A DNA stretch of 5,953 bases from assembly GCA_018827585.1 (NCBI GenBank), contig JAHJXP010000145.1:1-5953 (forward strand), read 5' to 3'. The translations under genes were made by a program, and so were the position numbers. The stretch is from Pseudomonadota bacterium (GTDB lineage: Bacteria > Desulfobacterota > Syntrophia > Syntrophales > UBA5619). The notes under the pieces were generated by a model that ran no database searches, had not been told where the DNA came from, and saw nothing but the letters and a program-made list of their open reading frames with translations. Shown here one piece after another: positions 1-5,178 of this stretch (the stretch's first letter is position 1; every line of letters starts with the position of its first letter).

Positions 1-157
1 ATTAGTCACCCCATATTTAGGATAATAACTTCAAGATGTCAAGCAAAATCAATCTATCCTGTGGCACCACATTTTTGAGATTTTTTGGATTTTTCAAAGA
101 GCCATCTAAACATTATAAGGGGTTACAATGGCGAACCCGCAAACTGGTGTAAAAGAA
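1..157 (+). other. AT-rich left flank with truncated start of an unknown forward gene
   Basis: This stretch is clearly more AT-rich than the sequence to its right. At 117-122 AAGGGG lies five bases before an ATG at 128-130, a well-placed ribosome binding site. The reading begins MANPQTGVKEKL. Around 157-160 the sequence changes to antisense dehydrogenase sequence, and the frame only stays open to 739 as a shadow of that. I read it as the promoter-proximal end of a gene, possibly a transposase, cut off by a rearrangement. The product is not recognised. No convincing -35/-10 pair or terminator was found in 1-116. Confidence 0.35.
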
Positions 158-745
158 AAGCTTGAGCCACAGCGGCGTCAGGTCCAGCTTTACCTCGTCG
201 CCGATCCCCACGACGCTCAAGACCCCGCCCCCAGCCATGACCCGCATCGCCGCCCGGAGGGTCCCGGTCTTCGCCACGACGTCAAAGACCTTCGTGAAGC
301 CGCCCATCAATATCTCCTGTCCGAGCATCGGCCGGTAGCGGCGGGCGCCGGTGATCTCCGCGGCATGGCCGAAAAGGTCGCCGTCGGTGATCAGGTCGTC
401 CGCCCCCGCCCGGGCCGCCAGTTCCGCATGGAATTTCGACGGTTCGGAGACGGTGATGCGGCAATCGCTCCCGAGGGACCGGATGGTCTGGACGAGGAGG
501 TTCCCGATCACGCCGCCGCCGATGATCAGGACACGGTCCCCTTTCTCCGGCCGGTTCGCAAGCACGGCCTCCAGCGTGACGGCCAAAGGTTCGATCATCG
601 CCCAGGATGCAGGGGAAGGAAGAAGATACTCGTGATTGCAGTCTTTACACTTCACCCTGGCAAAGCCCTTGTGCAGGTCGCCGCAATCACCGTGTCTGCG
701 AGCCCTGCAACCCGAGGGGAAGAAGTCCGCGGCCTTTAATATCAT
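113..745 (-). pseudogene. Chimeric remnant: IS91-type zinc ribbon fused to a medium-chain dehydrogenase fragment
   Basis: One open frame of 210 codons reads through two unrelated pieces. Residues about 21-42 are an IS91-family transposase zinc-ribbon motif. Residues about 45-196 (613 down to 158) are the nucleotide-binding half of a zinc-dependent alcohol/polyol dehydrogenase-like MDR protein. That part has EPLAVTLEAV at 52-61, the Rossmann glycine motif GGGVIG at 76-81, and an acidic residue (E101) after the second strand that in this superfamily usually means NAD(H) preference. The N-terminal GroES-like domain with the catalytic zinc ligands is missing, as is the end of the C-terminal domain: after DLTPLWLKL the frame runs into unrelated sequence and stops. 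An MDR enzyme is normally about 340-370 residues, so this cannot be a working dehydrogenase. No good ribosome binding site was seen before the ATG at 743-745. The open frame probably survives because the junction happens to be in frame and the debris is recent. Confidence 0.75.
620..685 (-). mobile_element. Remnant of an IS91-family transposase N-terminal zinc ribbon
   Basis: The minus strand encodes CGDLHKGFARVKCKDC followed by NHEYLL. This closely resembles the N-terminal zinc-binding region of IS91-family transposases, which typically reads CGDLHxGFARVRCKDCGHEYLLAF. The ligand-type residues C21, H25, C33, C36 and H38 of the 210-codon frame are all kept. Only about 22 codons survive: the second half of the zinc ribbon, the catalytic HUH/Tyr domain and the element ends are absent. 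The residues before it (13-20) may be degraded transposase or unrelated. It is the sole trace of a rolling-circle-type element at the join. Confidence 0.7.
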
Positions 746-774
746 TTGATTTCATGACATCACTCTGGTATCTT
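746..774 (+). promoter_or_regulatory. Sigma70-like promoter of the toxin-antitoxin operon
   Basis: TTGATT at 746-751 and TATCTT at 769-774 are each four of six matches to the -35 and -10 consensus. They are separated by the ideal 17 bases. The predicted transcript would start near 781, about 20 bases before the antitoxin ATG. It overlaps an imperfect palindrome at 747-762, fitting autoregulation by the toxin-antitoxin complex. Confidence 0.5.
747..762. promoter_or_regulatory. Imperfect 16-bp palindrome, candidate operator
   Basis: TGATTTCATGACATCA matches its own reverse complement at 14 of 16 positions, centred on TCATGA. It covers the -35 box and the start of the spacer of the proposed promoter. 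A bound repressor there would block RNA polymerase. Type II antitoxins or toxin-antitoxin complexes commonly bind such sites in their own promoters. Whether this antitoxin binds DNA is not shown by the sequence. Confidence 0.4.
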
Positions 775-802
775 AATCTCACAATGATTAAGGAGGCGTC
801 CT

Positions 803-1033
803 ATGCATCATACAGGTCAAAACTCAAGGCGCAGCAACTATCAGGAAACGGCGCTGATTGAGAAAATTCGGGCCTTGCCACCGGAAAGAGTGCACGAGGT
901 GGAGGACTTTGTTGATTTCCTTCAACTTCGCGATGAAGACGGGCGACTCCTTCGGGCGTCGGCAAGGCTTTCGGAAAAGGCTTTTTTTGATGCGTGGGAC
1001 AACCCGGAGGACGCCGCCTATGACCGACTATGA
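803..1033 (+). CDS. Antitoxin, DUF2281-like
   Basis: This 76-residue protein is the likely antitoxin partner of the downstream MazF/PemK-like toxin. Residues about 17-42 read as the DUF2281-type helix pattern: LIEKIRALPPERVHEVEDFV followed by DFLQLR. That pattern is found in many small VapB-like antitoxins of VapC and MazF toxins. The acidic C-terminal half, with KAFFDAWDNPEDAAYDRL at the end, is the sort of flexible tail that usually wraps around and blocks the toxin. The ATG at 803 is supported by AAGGAGG at 790-796, six bases upstream. The end of the gene overlaps the toxin start by 14 bases, so translation is probably coupled. A promoter and a palindrome lie directly upstream. No clear DNA-binding fold is visible by eye. 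The pairing is well supported by context; the family name rests on motif recognition. Confidence 0.8.
   Translation: MHHTGQNSRRSNYQETALIEKIRALPPERVHEVEDFVDFLQLRDEDGRLLRASARLSEKAFFDAWDNPEDAAYDRL
1006..1010 (+). promoter_or_regulatory. Ribosome binding site that fixes the toxin start
   Basis: GGAGG inside the end of the antitoxin gene lies nine bases before the ATG at 1020. It marks that ATG as the toxin start, rather than the ATG at 858 in the same frame, which would overlap most of the antitoxin gene. Confidence 0.6.
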
Positions 1034-1358
1034 GTTCGGCGATATCGTCCTGATTCCCTTTCCGTTTACCGATCAGACAACCGCCAAAAGACGGCCCGCC
1101 GTTATAGTCAGTTCAACCGCGTACCATCGCAACCGTCCCGATCTCATTCTCATGGCCATAACCAGCCGGATCAAGCCATCCCCCTCCTTCGGCGAAACGA
1201 CCGTGGATCAATGGGAAGCGGCAGGTCTTATCAAGCCGTCCGTTATAAAACCCATCTTCGCCACGGTCGAAAAAGGCATCGTCATCAAAAAGATGGGCAA
1301 ACTCGCCGATCAAGATCGGCAAACCCTGAGAAAGTCCATCCGCGTCATCTTGGGATAG
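1020..1358 (+). CDS. MazF/PemK-family toxin (endoribonuclease)
   Basis: This 112-residue protein has the usual length and the hallmarks of the MazF/PemK fold, whose members are toxins that cleave mRNA and stall growth until the antitoxin neutralises them. The first beta strand and loop read GDIVLIPFPFTDQ (residues 7-19). They are followed by KRRPAVIVSS (23-32), containing the conserved RPA(V/I)V strand with a basic residue used in catalysis, and TSR at 48-50. Near the C-terminus GLIKPSVIKP (69-78) and IFATVEKGIVIKKMGKL (79-95) match the family's later strands. All key segments are present, so it is probably active. It is cotranscribed with the antitoxin at 803 and overlaps its stop by 14 bases. 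I cannot tell the cleavage specificity from the sequence. Confidence 0.88.
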   Translation: MTDYEFGDIVLIPFPFTDQTTAKRRPAVIVSSTAYHRNRPDLILMAITSRIKPSPSFGETTVDQWEAAGLIKPSVIKPIFATVEKGIVIKKMGKLADQDRQTLRKSIRVILG

Positions 1359-1426
1359 CTCGGTAAATCGCATAACCTCGCTCGCCGGACCGGATCGCCG
1401 CCAGCGCAGTGCCGGCGGCGAGGCGC

Positions 1427-1588
1427 ATGGATAGCGCCGCTCGCCACGGTACGCCTCATGTCTGTTTCCGGCCGGATAACGTCTCTTGGCGTAACGCGAT
1501 CCGTTGGAATATCGCCTATTTCCAGCAGACGGCGATCCCGTTCGCCTATGACCTAAAATCGGGCGCTGTCTCCCCTTTTCCTTCTTAA
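1427..1588 (+). CDS. Possible small ORF or gene remnant, unknown
   Basis: This 53-codon frame starts at ATG 1427 and ends at TAA 1586-1588. Its middle, reading RNAIRWNIAYFQQTAIPFAY, has a protein-like mix of aromatic and polar residues, which is why I mention it. There is no strong ribosome binding site; only a weak GGCGGCGAGG precedes it. The minus strand is also partly open here. It may be the tail of a lost gene rather than a working small protein. I do not recognise it, and the chance that it is spurious is high. Confidence 0.2.
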   Translation: MDSAARHGTPHVCFRPDNVSWRNAIRWNIAYFQQTAIPFAYDLKSGAVSPFPS

Positions 1589-1609
1589 CACTTCAATCAA
1601 AAAGTGTTA
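1586..1609. promoter_or_regulatory. Perfect 8-bp inverted repeat, candidate operator of the exporter operon
   Basis: TAACACTT at 1586-1593 is exactly complementary to AAGTGTTA at 1602-1609, with an 8-base AT-rich gap. It lies 36 bases before the proposed start of the membrane fusion gene and just downstream of a possible -10 box at 1554-1559. YbhG/YbhF-type exporters are often controlled by TetR-family repressors that bind inverted repeats, so an operator is plausible. There is no regulator gene in the window. It could also form a weak hairpin in the leader. Confidence 0.35.
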
Positions 1610-1631
1610 TGTAAGACTCCATTCCCTTTCC

Positions 1632-1648
1632 AAGGAGGTGCGGCCCTG
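1632..1648 (+). promoter_or_regulatory. Strong ribosome binding site pointing to a CTG start codon
   Basis: AAGGAGG at 1632-1638 is a near-perfect Shine-Dalgarno site. The only possible start codon in the membrane fusion protein frame at a normal distance is CTG at 1646-1648, seven bases downstream. Nearby GTG at 1638 is out of frame. The in-frame GTG at 1604 lies upstream of this site, within the inverted repeat, and has no ribosome site of its own. Confidence 0.55.
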
Positions 1649-2809
1649 AGAAAACGAATCGTCGTCATTTTTCTGATCCTCCTTGTCGGCGTCGGGATTC
1701 TGGTCTATTGTGGACAGAAGAAGGTCAGGGAGGGAGAGTTCTACTACTCCGGGACCATCGAGGCCACCCAGGCCCACCTCGCCTTCCAGACCGGCGGCCG
1801 CGTGCTCCGGGTGGAAGCGCGCGAAGGACAGGCGGTCGCAAAGGACCAGCCCCTGGCCGAGTTGGATCCGGCGGAGTTTCGTTCCCGCCACGAACAGGCA
1901 AAGGCCAACCTCGAAAGATCCGTGAAGAACCGGGAACAGGCGGAAACCATGCTGCGGGTCTACGAAAAGACCCTCCCCGCGGAAGTCGGACGGGCCGAGG
2001 CGGGCGTCGGCGTCCTGAGATCGCAGTTGGATGAGCTCAGGGCCGGCACCCGGCCGCAGGATATCGAACGGGCGAACCAGGCGATGCAGAGCGCCGCCTC
2101 CGTCATGGAAGACGCGAAGAGGAACATGGCCCGTTACGAGGCCCTCTTCAAAAAAGGGATCATCTCGGAGAAGGAGTGGGACGCCGCCCGTCTCCGCTAC
2201 GATATGGCCCTCCGGGAATACGAGCGGAGCCGGGAAATGCACGATCTGGCCCGCGAGGGAAGCCGGGCGGAGACGATCCGCACCGCCGAGGCCAGGGTGG
2301 CCGAGGGAGTGGCCCTCCTGAAGCAGGCCAGAAGCAACCTCATCCGGATCGATGCGGCCAGGAAAGACGTGGAAGCGGCCCTCACGCTTGTCGCCGCGGC
2401 CCGCGCGGCCCTTGACCAGATGGAAATCCAGCTCGCCTACACGCAACTCAAGGCGCCCCAGGACGGCATCATCACCAGCCGCAGCATCGAGCCGGGGGAA
2501 GTGGTCACCCCGGGACGGGAAGTCATGACCCTCTCTTCCCTCGCAATGGTGGACCTGAAGATCTTCGTCGCCGAGACCGAGATCGGCAAGGTAAAACCGG
2601 GCCAGAAGGCCGAGGTCCGCGTGGACACCTTTCCCGAAAAAACCTTCGCGGGGACGGTGACCTTCATCTCGCCCGAGGGAGAATTCACCCCAAAGATCAT
2701 CCAGACCCGGAAAGAAAGGGTCAAGCTGGTCTACCTCGTTAAGGTGTCCATCTCCAACCCCAGCTACGAGCTCAAGTCAGGAATGCCCGCCGATGCCAGG
2801 TTGCGATAA
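1646..2809 (+). CDS. HlyD/YbhG-family membrane fusion protein of an ABC exporter
   Basis: This periplasmic adaptor (387 residues from the proposed CTG start) would link an inner-membrane ABC-2 exporter to an outer-membrane channel. Residues 2-4 are basic (RKR) and 5-21 are a single hydrophobic anchor. The cysteine at 22 follows tyrosine, so it is not a standard lipobox. Residues about 32-75 form the first half of the lipoyl/barrel-sandwich domain (SGTIEATQAHLAFQTGGRV). About 76-262 is a long alanine- and charge-rich coiled-coil hairpin, including the YbhG-like LRAGTRPQDIERA (131-143). The second lipoyl half is about 264-300 (LKAPQDGIITSRSIEPGEVV), followed by a beta-barrel domain and the family-type FTPKIIQTRKERVKLVY at 347-363. 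The end reads GMPADARLR. Length fits the family. It overlaps the first ATPase gene by 17 bases, placing it first in the operon. The substrate is unknown; relatives export drugs, dyes or other amphiphiles. Confidence 0.9.
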   Translation: MRKRIVVIFLILLVGVGILVYCGQKKVREGEFYYSGTIEATQAHLAFQTGGRVLRVEAREGQAVAKDQPLAELDPAEFRSRHEQAKANLERSVKNREQAETMLRVYEKTLPAEVGRAEAGVGVLRSQLDELRAGTRPQDIERANQAMQSAASVMEDAKRNMARYEALFKKGIISEKEWDAARLRYDMALREYERSREMHDLAREGSRAETIRTAEARVAEGVALLKQARSNLIRIDAARKDVEAALTLVAAARAALDQMEIQLAYTQLKAPQDGIITSRSIEPGEVVTPGREVMTLSSLAMVDLKIFVAETEIGKVKPGQKAEVRVDTFPEKTFAGTVTFISPEGEFTPKIIQTRKERVKLVYLVKVSISNPSYELKSGMPADARLR

Positions 2810-3623
2810 GAAGCCCTCCGCAGCCCCCCCGAACGAATGGGATGCGAAACCGCCGGTCCCGGAGGAGGCTTTTCTTAGGATCGAGGGCGTCTCCTACCGC
2901 TTCGACGCCGTGGAGGCGGTCCGCGGCGTTTCCCTCTCGGCGCCGACGGGAACGATCTTCGGCCTTGTCGGCTCCGACGGGGCGGGGAAATCCACCCTCC
3001 TGCGAATGGCGGCGACCATGCTCAAGCCCGCCGCCGGCCGGATCCAAATCGGCGGTCTGGATGTGGTGCGGGACAAGGCGGAGGTCAAGGCCCTCATCGG
3101 CTACATGCCCCAGCGCTTCGGTCTCTACCAGGACCTGACGGTCGAGGAGAATATCGATTTTTTCATGGATATCTTCGGGATCAGCGGCGCGGAAAGAAAG
3201 GCGCGCAAGGCCCTCTACCTCGGCTTCTCCAACCTGCTGTCCTTCACGGAGAGGCAGGCGGGCAACCTCTCCGGCGGGATGAAGCAGAAACTCGGCCTCG
3301 CATGCGTCCTCGTCCACGAGCCGAAGCTTTTGATTCTGGACGAACCGACCAACGGCGTCGATCCCGTTTCCCGCCAGGAGTTCTGGGAGATCCTTGGGAA
3401 AATGCGGGCGCGGGGGATGACGATCCTTGTCTCGACGTCCTACCTCGACGAGGGCGAGCGCTGCGACCGGCTGGGATTGATGCACCGGGCGGCGCTGTTG
3501 GAGACGGGATCCCCGGCGGAGATCCGCGCCCTTTTCGATAATCTGGAGGAGGCGATCATCCATCGCATCCGGGAGGCGGACGGGGCATTGGCGCAGGACG
3601 CATTCAAAATGGAGCGGGAATGA
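2793..3623 (+). CDS. ABC exporter ATPase, YbhF N-terminal-half type
   Basis: This 276-residue ATP-binding subunit would power an ABC-2 exporter at the cytoplasmic membrane. Visible motifs are Walker A GSDGAGKST (60-68), Q-loop GYMPQ (Q107), signature LSGGMKQKL (159-167), Walker B LLILDE (179-184) with the catalytic glutamate, and D-loop GVDP (188-191). The switch region reads STSYLDE (214-220), so serine 216 occupies the usual H-loop histidine position. The first half of the fused E. coli YbhF protein also departs from histidine here, as I recall it. The N-terminal 25 residues are a proline-rich extension. The ATG at 2793 overlaps the fusion-protein gene by 17 bases; AGGA at 2779-2782 is a weak ribosome site, so translation is probably coupled. 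The end overlaps the next ATPase by four bases (ATGA). It most likely forms a heterodimer with that protein. Confidence 0.88.
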   Translation: MPGCDKKPSAAPPNEWDAKPPVPEEAFLRIEGVSYRFDAVEAVRGVSLSAPTGTIFGLVGSDGAGKSTLLRMAATMLKPAAGRIQIGGLDVVRDKAEVKALIGYMPQRFGLYQDLTVEENIDFFMDIFGISGAERKARKALYLGFSNLLSFTERQAGNLSGGMKQKLGLACVLVHEPKLLILDEPTNGVDPVSRQEFWEILGKMRARGMTILVSTSYLDEGERCDRLGLMHRAALLETGSPAEIRALFDNLEEAIIHRIREADGALAQDAFKMERE

Positions 3624-4393
3624 TGACATGCGGGAACAACCACTCCGACGCCATCGTTGTCCGGGAGTTGGAAAAGCGCTTCGGGGCCTTTACCGCCGTC
3701 GACAGGATCTCCTTTTCCGTCCGGACCGGCGAGATCTTCGGCTTTCTCGGCTCCAACGGCTCGGGAAAATCGACGACGATCCGGATGCTCTGCGGGATCC
3801 TCTCTCCGACGTCCGGGGGAGGCAAGGTGGCGGGGTACGACATCGTCGCCGAGGCGGAGGAGGTCAAGCACGCGATCGGCTACATGTCCCAGAAGTTCTC
3901 CCTCTACGAGGATATGACCCCCGCGGAGAACCTCCGCTTCTACCTCGGCGTCTACAGCGTGCCGGAGGATCAGTGGGAGGAGCGGAGCGAGTGGGTCCTG
4001 GAGATGACCCGGCTCCATGAGTCCAGGAACCGCCTGACCCGCGAGCTTCCGCCGGGCTGGCGCCAGCGCCTCGCCCTCGGCTGCGCGCTGCTCCACCGGC
4101 CCCGGATCCTCTTTCTCGACGAGCCGACCTCCGGCGTCGATCCGATTACCCGCCGTCACTTCTGGGCGTTCATCCGGCAACTGGCCGGCGAGGGGATCAC
4201 CGTCTTCGTCACGACCCACTATATGGACGAGGCGAGTCATTGCGGGCGGATCGTGATGATCAACGAGGGGAGGATCGTCGCCTCGGGGAGCCAGGACGAG
4301 ATCATCCGCTCCGCCTGCCCGGAAAGGCCGGAAGCGGACCTCAACGACGCCTTCGTCGCCCTGATGTCCGGGAGAAAAGGGGTGGGAAATTAA
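3620..4393 (+). CDS. ABC exporter ATPase, YbhF C-terminal-half type
   Basis: This 257-residue protein is the second ATP-binding subunit. Motifs are Walker A GSNGSGKST (44-52), Q-loop GYMSQ (Q91), Walker B ILFLDE (163-168), D-loop GVDP (172-175) and the H-loop TTHYMDEA with histidine 200. The signature is altered: LPPGWRQRLALG (143-154) replaces LSGGQ. That form is typical of the second half of YbhF-like proteins, so it is a family trait rather than damage. Start choice is between ATG 3620, which overlaps the previous stop as ATGA, and the next codon, ATG 3623; GGAG at 3611-3614 is five or eight bases away, slightly favouring 3623. It lies 23 bases before the SLOG gene. In a dimer with the upstream ATPase, its Walker motifs and histidine would face the intact signature of the partner. 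The membrane-spanning permease that should follow is not here. Confidence 0.88.
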   Translation: MMTCGNNHSDAIVVRELEKRFGAFTAVDRISFSVRTGEIFGFLGSNGSGKSTTIRMLCGILSPTSGGGKVAGYDIVAEAEEVKHAIGYMSQKFSLYEDMTPAENLRFYLGVYSVPEDQWEERSEWVLEMTRLHESRNRLTRELPPGWRQRLALGCALLHRPRILFLDEPTSGVDPITRRHFWAFIRQLAGEGITVFVTTHYMDEASHCGRIVMINEGRIVASGSQDEIIRSACPERPEADLNDAFVALMSGRKGVGN

Positions 4394-4416
4394 GAAGAGA
4401 GGGAGGGAGACCGTTT

Positions 4417-4938
4417 ATGCCGGAGATGATTTCAATTCCAAGAAAACCGATGATCGTCGGTGTGATGGGGAGCCACGGAGAAAAACCGGAGGTGCGGGAA
4501 CAGGCCCGTCTCCTGGGGGAGGCCATCGCCCGGCGGGGCCATGTCCTGCTCACCGGCGGCGGTACGGGCCTCATGCAGGCGGCCTCCGAGGGCGCCCACA
4601 GGGCCGGAGGCCTGGTCATCGGGATCCTCCCCAACGACCGGAAGCACCCGATGGACGGCTATCCCAATGAATTTGTCGATATCGCCGTCTTCACGGGGAT
4701 GTACGAGGGCCGGAACGTCATCAACGCCAAGACGCCGCACTGTCTGATCGCTCTCGCCGGGGGCGCGGGGACCCTGTCAGAGATCGCCCTGGCCCTCCGC
4801 GCAGGCACACCGGTGATCGGCCTGAACGCCCCGGAAGTGTCTTTTGCCGGCTCGGAGGAGATCGTCCGGGTCTCCACAATGGAAGAGGCCCTCCGGGTCA
4901 TGGACCGGATCCTCACCGGGACAAAAACAACAAACTGA
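4417..4938 (+). CDS. SLOG/LOG-like Rossmann protein, TIGR00725 type
   Basis: This 173-residue protein belongs to the SLOG/lysine-decarboxylase-like superfamily, close to the TIGR00725 (LDcluster4) group, whose function is unknown. Related LOG proteins release cytokinin bases from nucleoside monophosphates, and SLOG domains more broadly bind nucleotide-like ligands. The first strand and loop read IVGVMGSHGEKPEVREQA (13-30). LLTGGGTGLMQAASEG (44-59) is the nucleotide loop, with a conserved arginine (R99) after MYEG. The motif LAGGAGTLSEIALALRAG (113-130) corresponds to the LOG PGGxGTxxE, with alanine in place of proline and the glutamate (E122) kept. The ATG at 4417 is preceded by a purine-rich GGGAGGGAGA at 4401-4410. 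The longer frame from 4240 would overlap the ATPase gene and is unlikely. Position 23 bases after the ATPase implies cotranscription, but a functional link to export is only an inference. Confidence 0.85.
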   Translation: MPEMISIPRKPMIVGVMGSHGEKPEVREQARLLGEAIARRGHVLLTGGGTGLMQAASEGAHRAGGLVIGILPNDRKHPMDGYPNEFVDIAVFTGMYEGRNVINAKTPHCLIALAGGAGTLSEIALALRAGTPVIGLNAPEVSFAGSEEIVRVSTMEEALRVMDRILTGTKTTN

Positions 4939-4946
4939 GGGAGTTA

Positions 4947-5178
4947 TCATTTTAGGTTCATCCGGTTTAAACGTACATGAAAAAGCTGTTTTTCTTCCTC
5001 AGTAGTCAGTAAAGGGTCAACCTTGATAAAAAAATTGATTTCGAACCGGAATCATTGATGTTATTTCTTCAGCAAAGCTAATCTGAGGAGTGCAGGTGAG
5101 GTCTGTCTGAAGTGTACTCGTAAATGCCGTCTTGGGGGGTAAATCAATAAAAAATGCGCCTATTTCTACAAAAAACAT
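4947..5178 (-). pseudogene. Coding-like, frameshifted minus-strand remnant, unknown
   Basis: On the minus strand an ATG at 5178 opens a 53-codon frame ending at 5017-5019 with a protein-like sequence, including LQTDLTCTPQISFAEEI. A second frame, open from 5051 down to its stop at 4947-4949, reads RFEINFFIKVDPLLTTEEEK and continues to NRMNLK. A one-base shift near 5047-5052, beside SMIPVR/RFEINF, would join them into about 76 residues. I do not recognise the product. The 5' end overlaps the start of the ftsL-like gene on the other strand, so both cannot be intact native genes in their original context. It could be a decayed gene or coincidence in AT-rich sequence. Confidence 0.3.

Larger units (their letters stand above)
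1359..1645. other. Intergenic region between toxin-antitoxin and exporter operons
   Basis: No confident gene lies here. It contains an 8-bp perfect inverted repeat, TCGCCGCC at 1395-1402 and GGCGGCGA at 1414-1421, with an 11-base loop and no following T-run, so it is not a clear terminator. It also holds a short possible ORF (1427-1588), a TAAAAT at 1554-1559 that fits a -10 box but has no convincing -35 partner, a second inverted repeat (1586-1609), and the exporter's ribosome binding site. The exporter promoter must lie somewhere here or be shared with the upstream operon. Confidence 0.5.

Noticed and set aside
128..739. 203-codon forward frame opposite the dehydrogenase remnant
   Set aside because: Past about residue 10 its sequence is the antisense of the dehydrogenase fragment, rich in H, R, P and D. 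Only its first codons may be native.
858..1019. Upstream extension of the toxin from ATG 858
   Set aside because: It would overlap most of the antitoxin gene in another frame, adds residues unlike any MazF protein, and ATG 1020 has a good ribosome site and gives the usual family length.
1395..1421. GC-rich hairpin after the toxin gene as an intrinsic terminator
   Set aside because: The 8-bp stem is perfect but no T-run follows; it may only be a chance GC-rich repeat.
1604..1645. GTG 1604 as start of the membrane fusion protein
   Set aside because: No ribosome site precedes it, it lies inside an inverted repeat, and it would place the strong Shine-Dalgarno inside the coding sequence.
1701..1715. 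Lipobox at residue 22 of the fusion protein
   Set aside because: The residue before the cysteine is tyrosine, whereas signal peptidase II sites need a small residue there; a membrane anchor is more likely.
1607..2446. Long minus-strand frame opposite the fusion protein gene
   Set aside because: It has low-complexity, G/R/L-rich antisense composition and no recognisable motif, and lies over a clear HlyD-family gene.
2772..4240. Two long minus-strand frames opposite the ATPase genes
   Set aside because: They mirror each other in composition because they lie antisense to two homologous ATPase genes; no independent protein signal.
4240..4416. N-terminal extension of the SLOG protein from 4240
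   Set aside because: It would overlap the end of the second ATPase gene by about 150 bases with Arg/Gly-rich shadow sequence; ATG 4417 has a purine-rich ribosome site and gives the normal family length.
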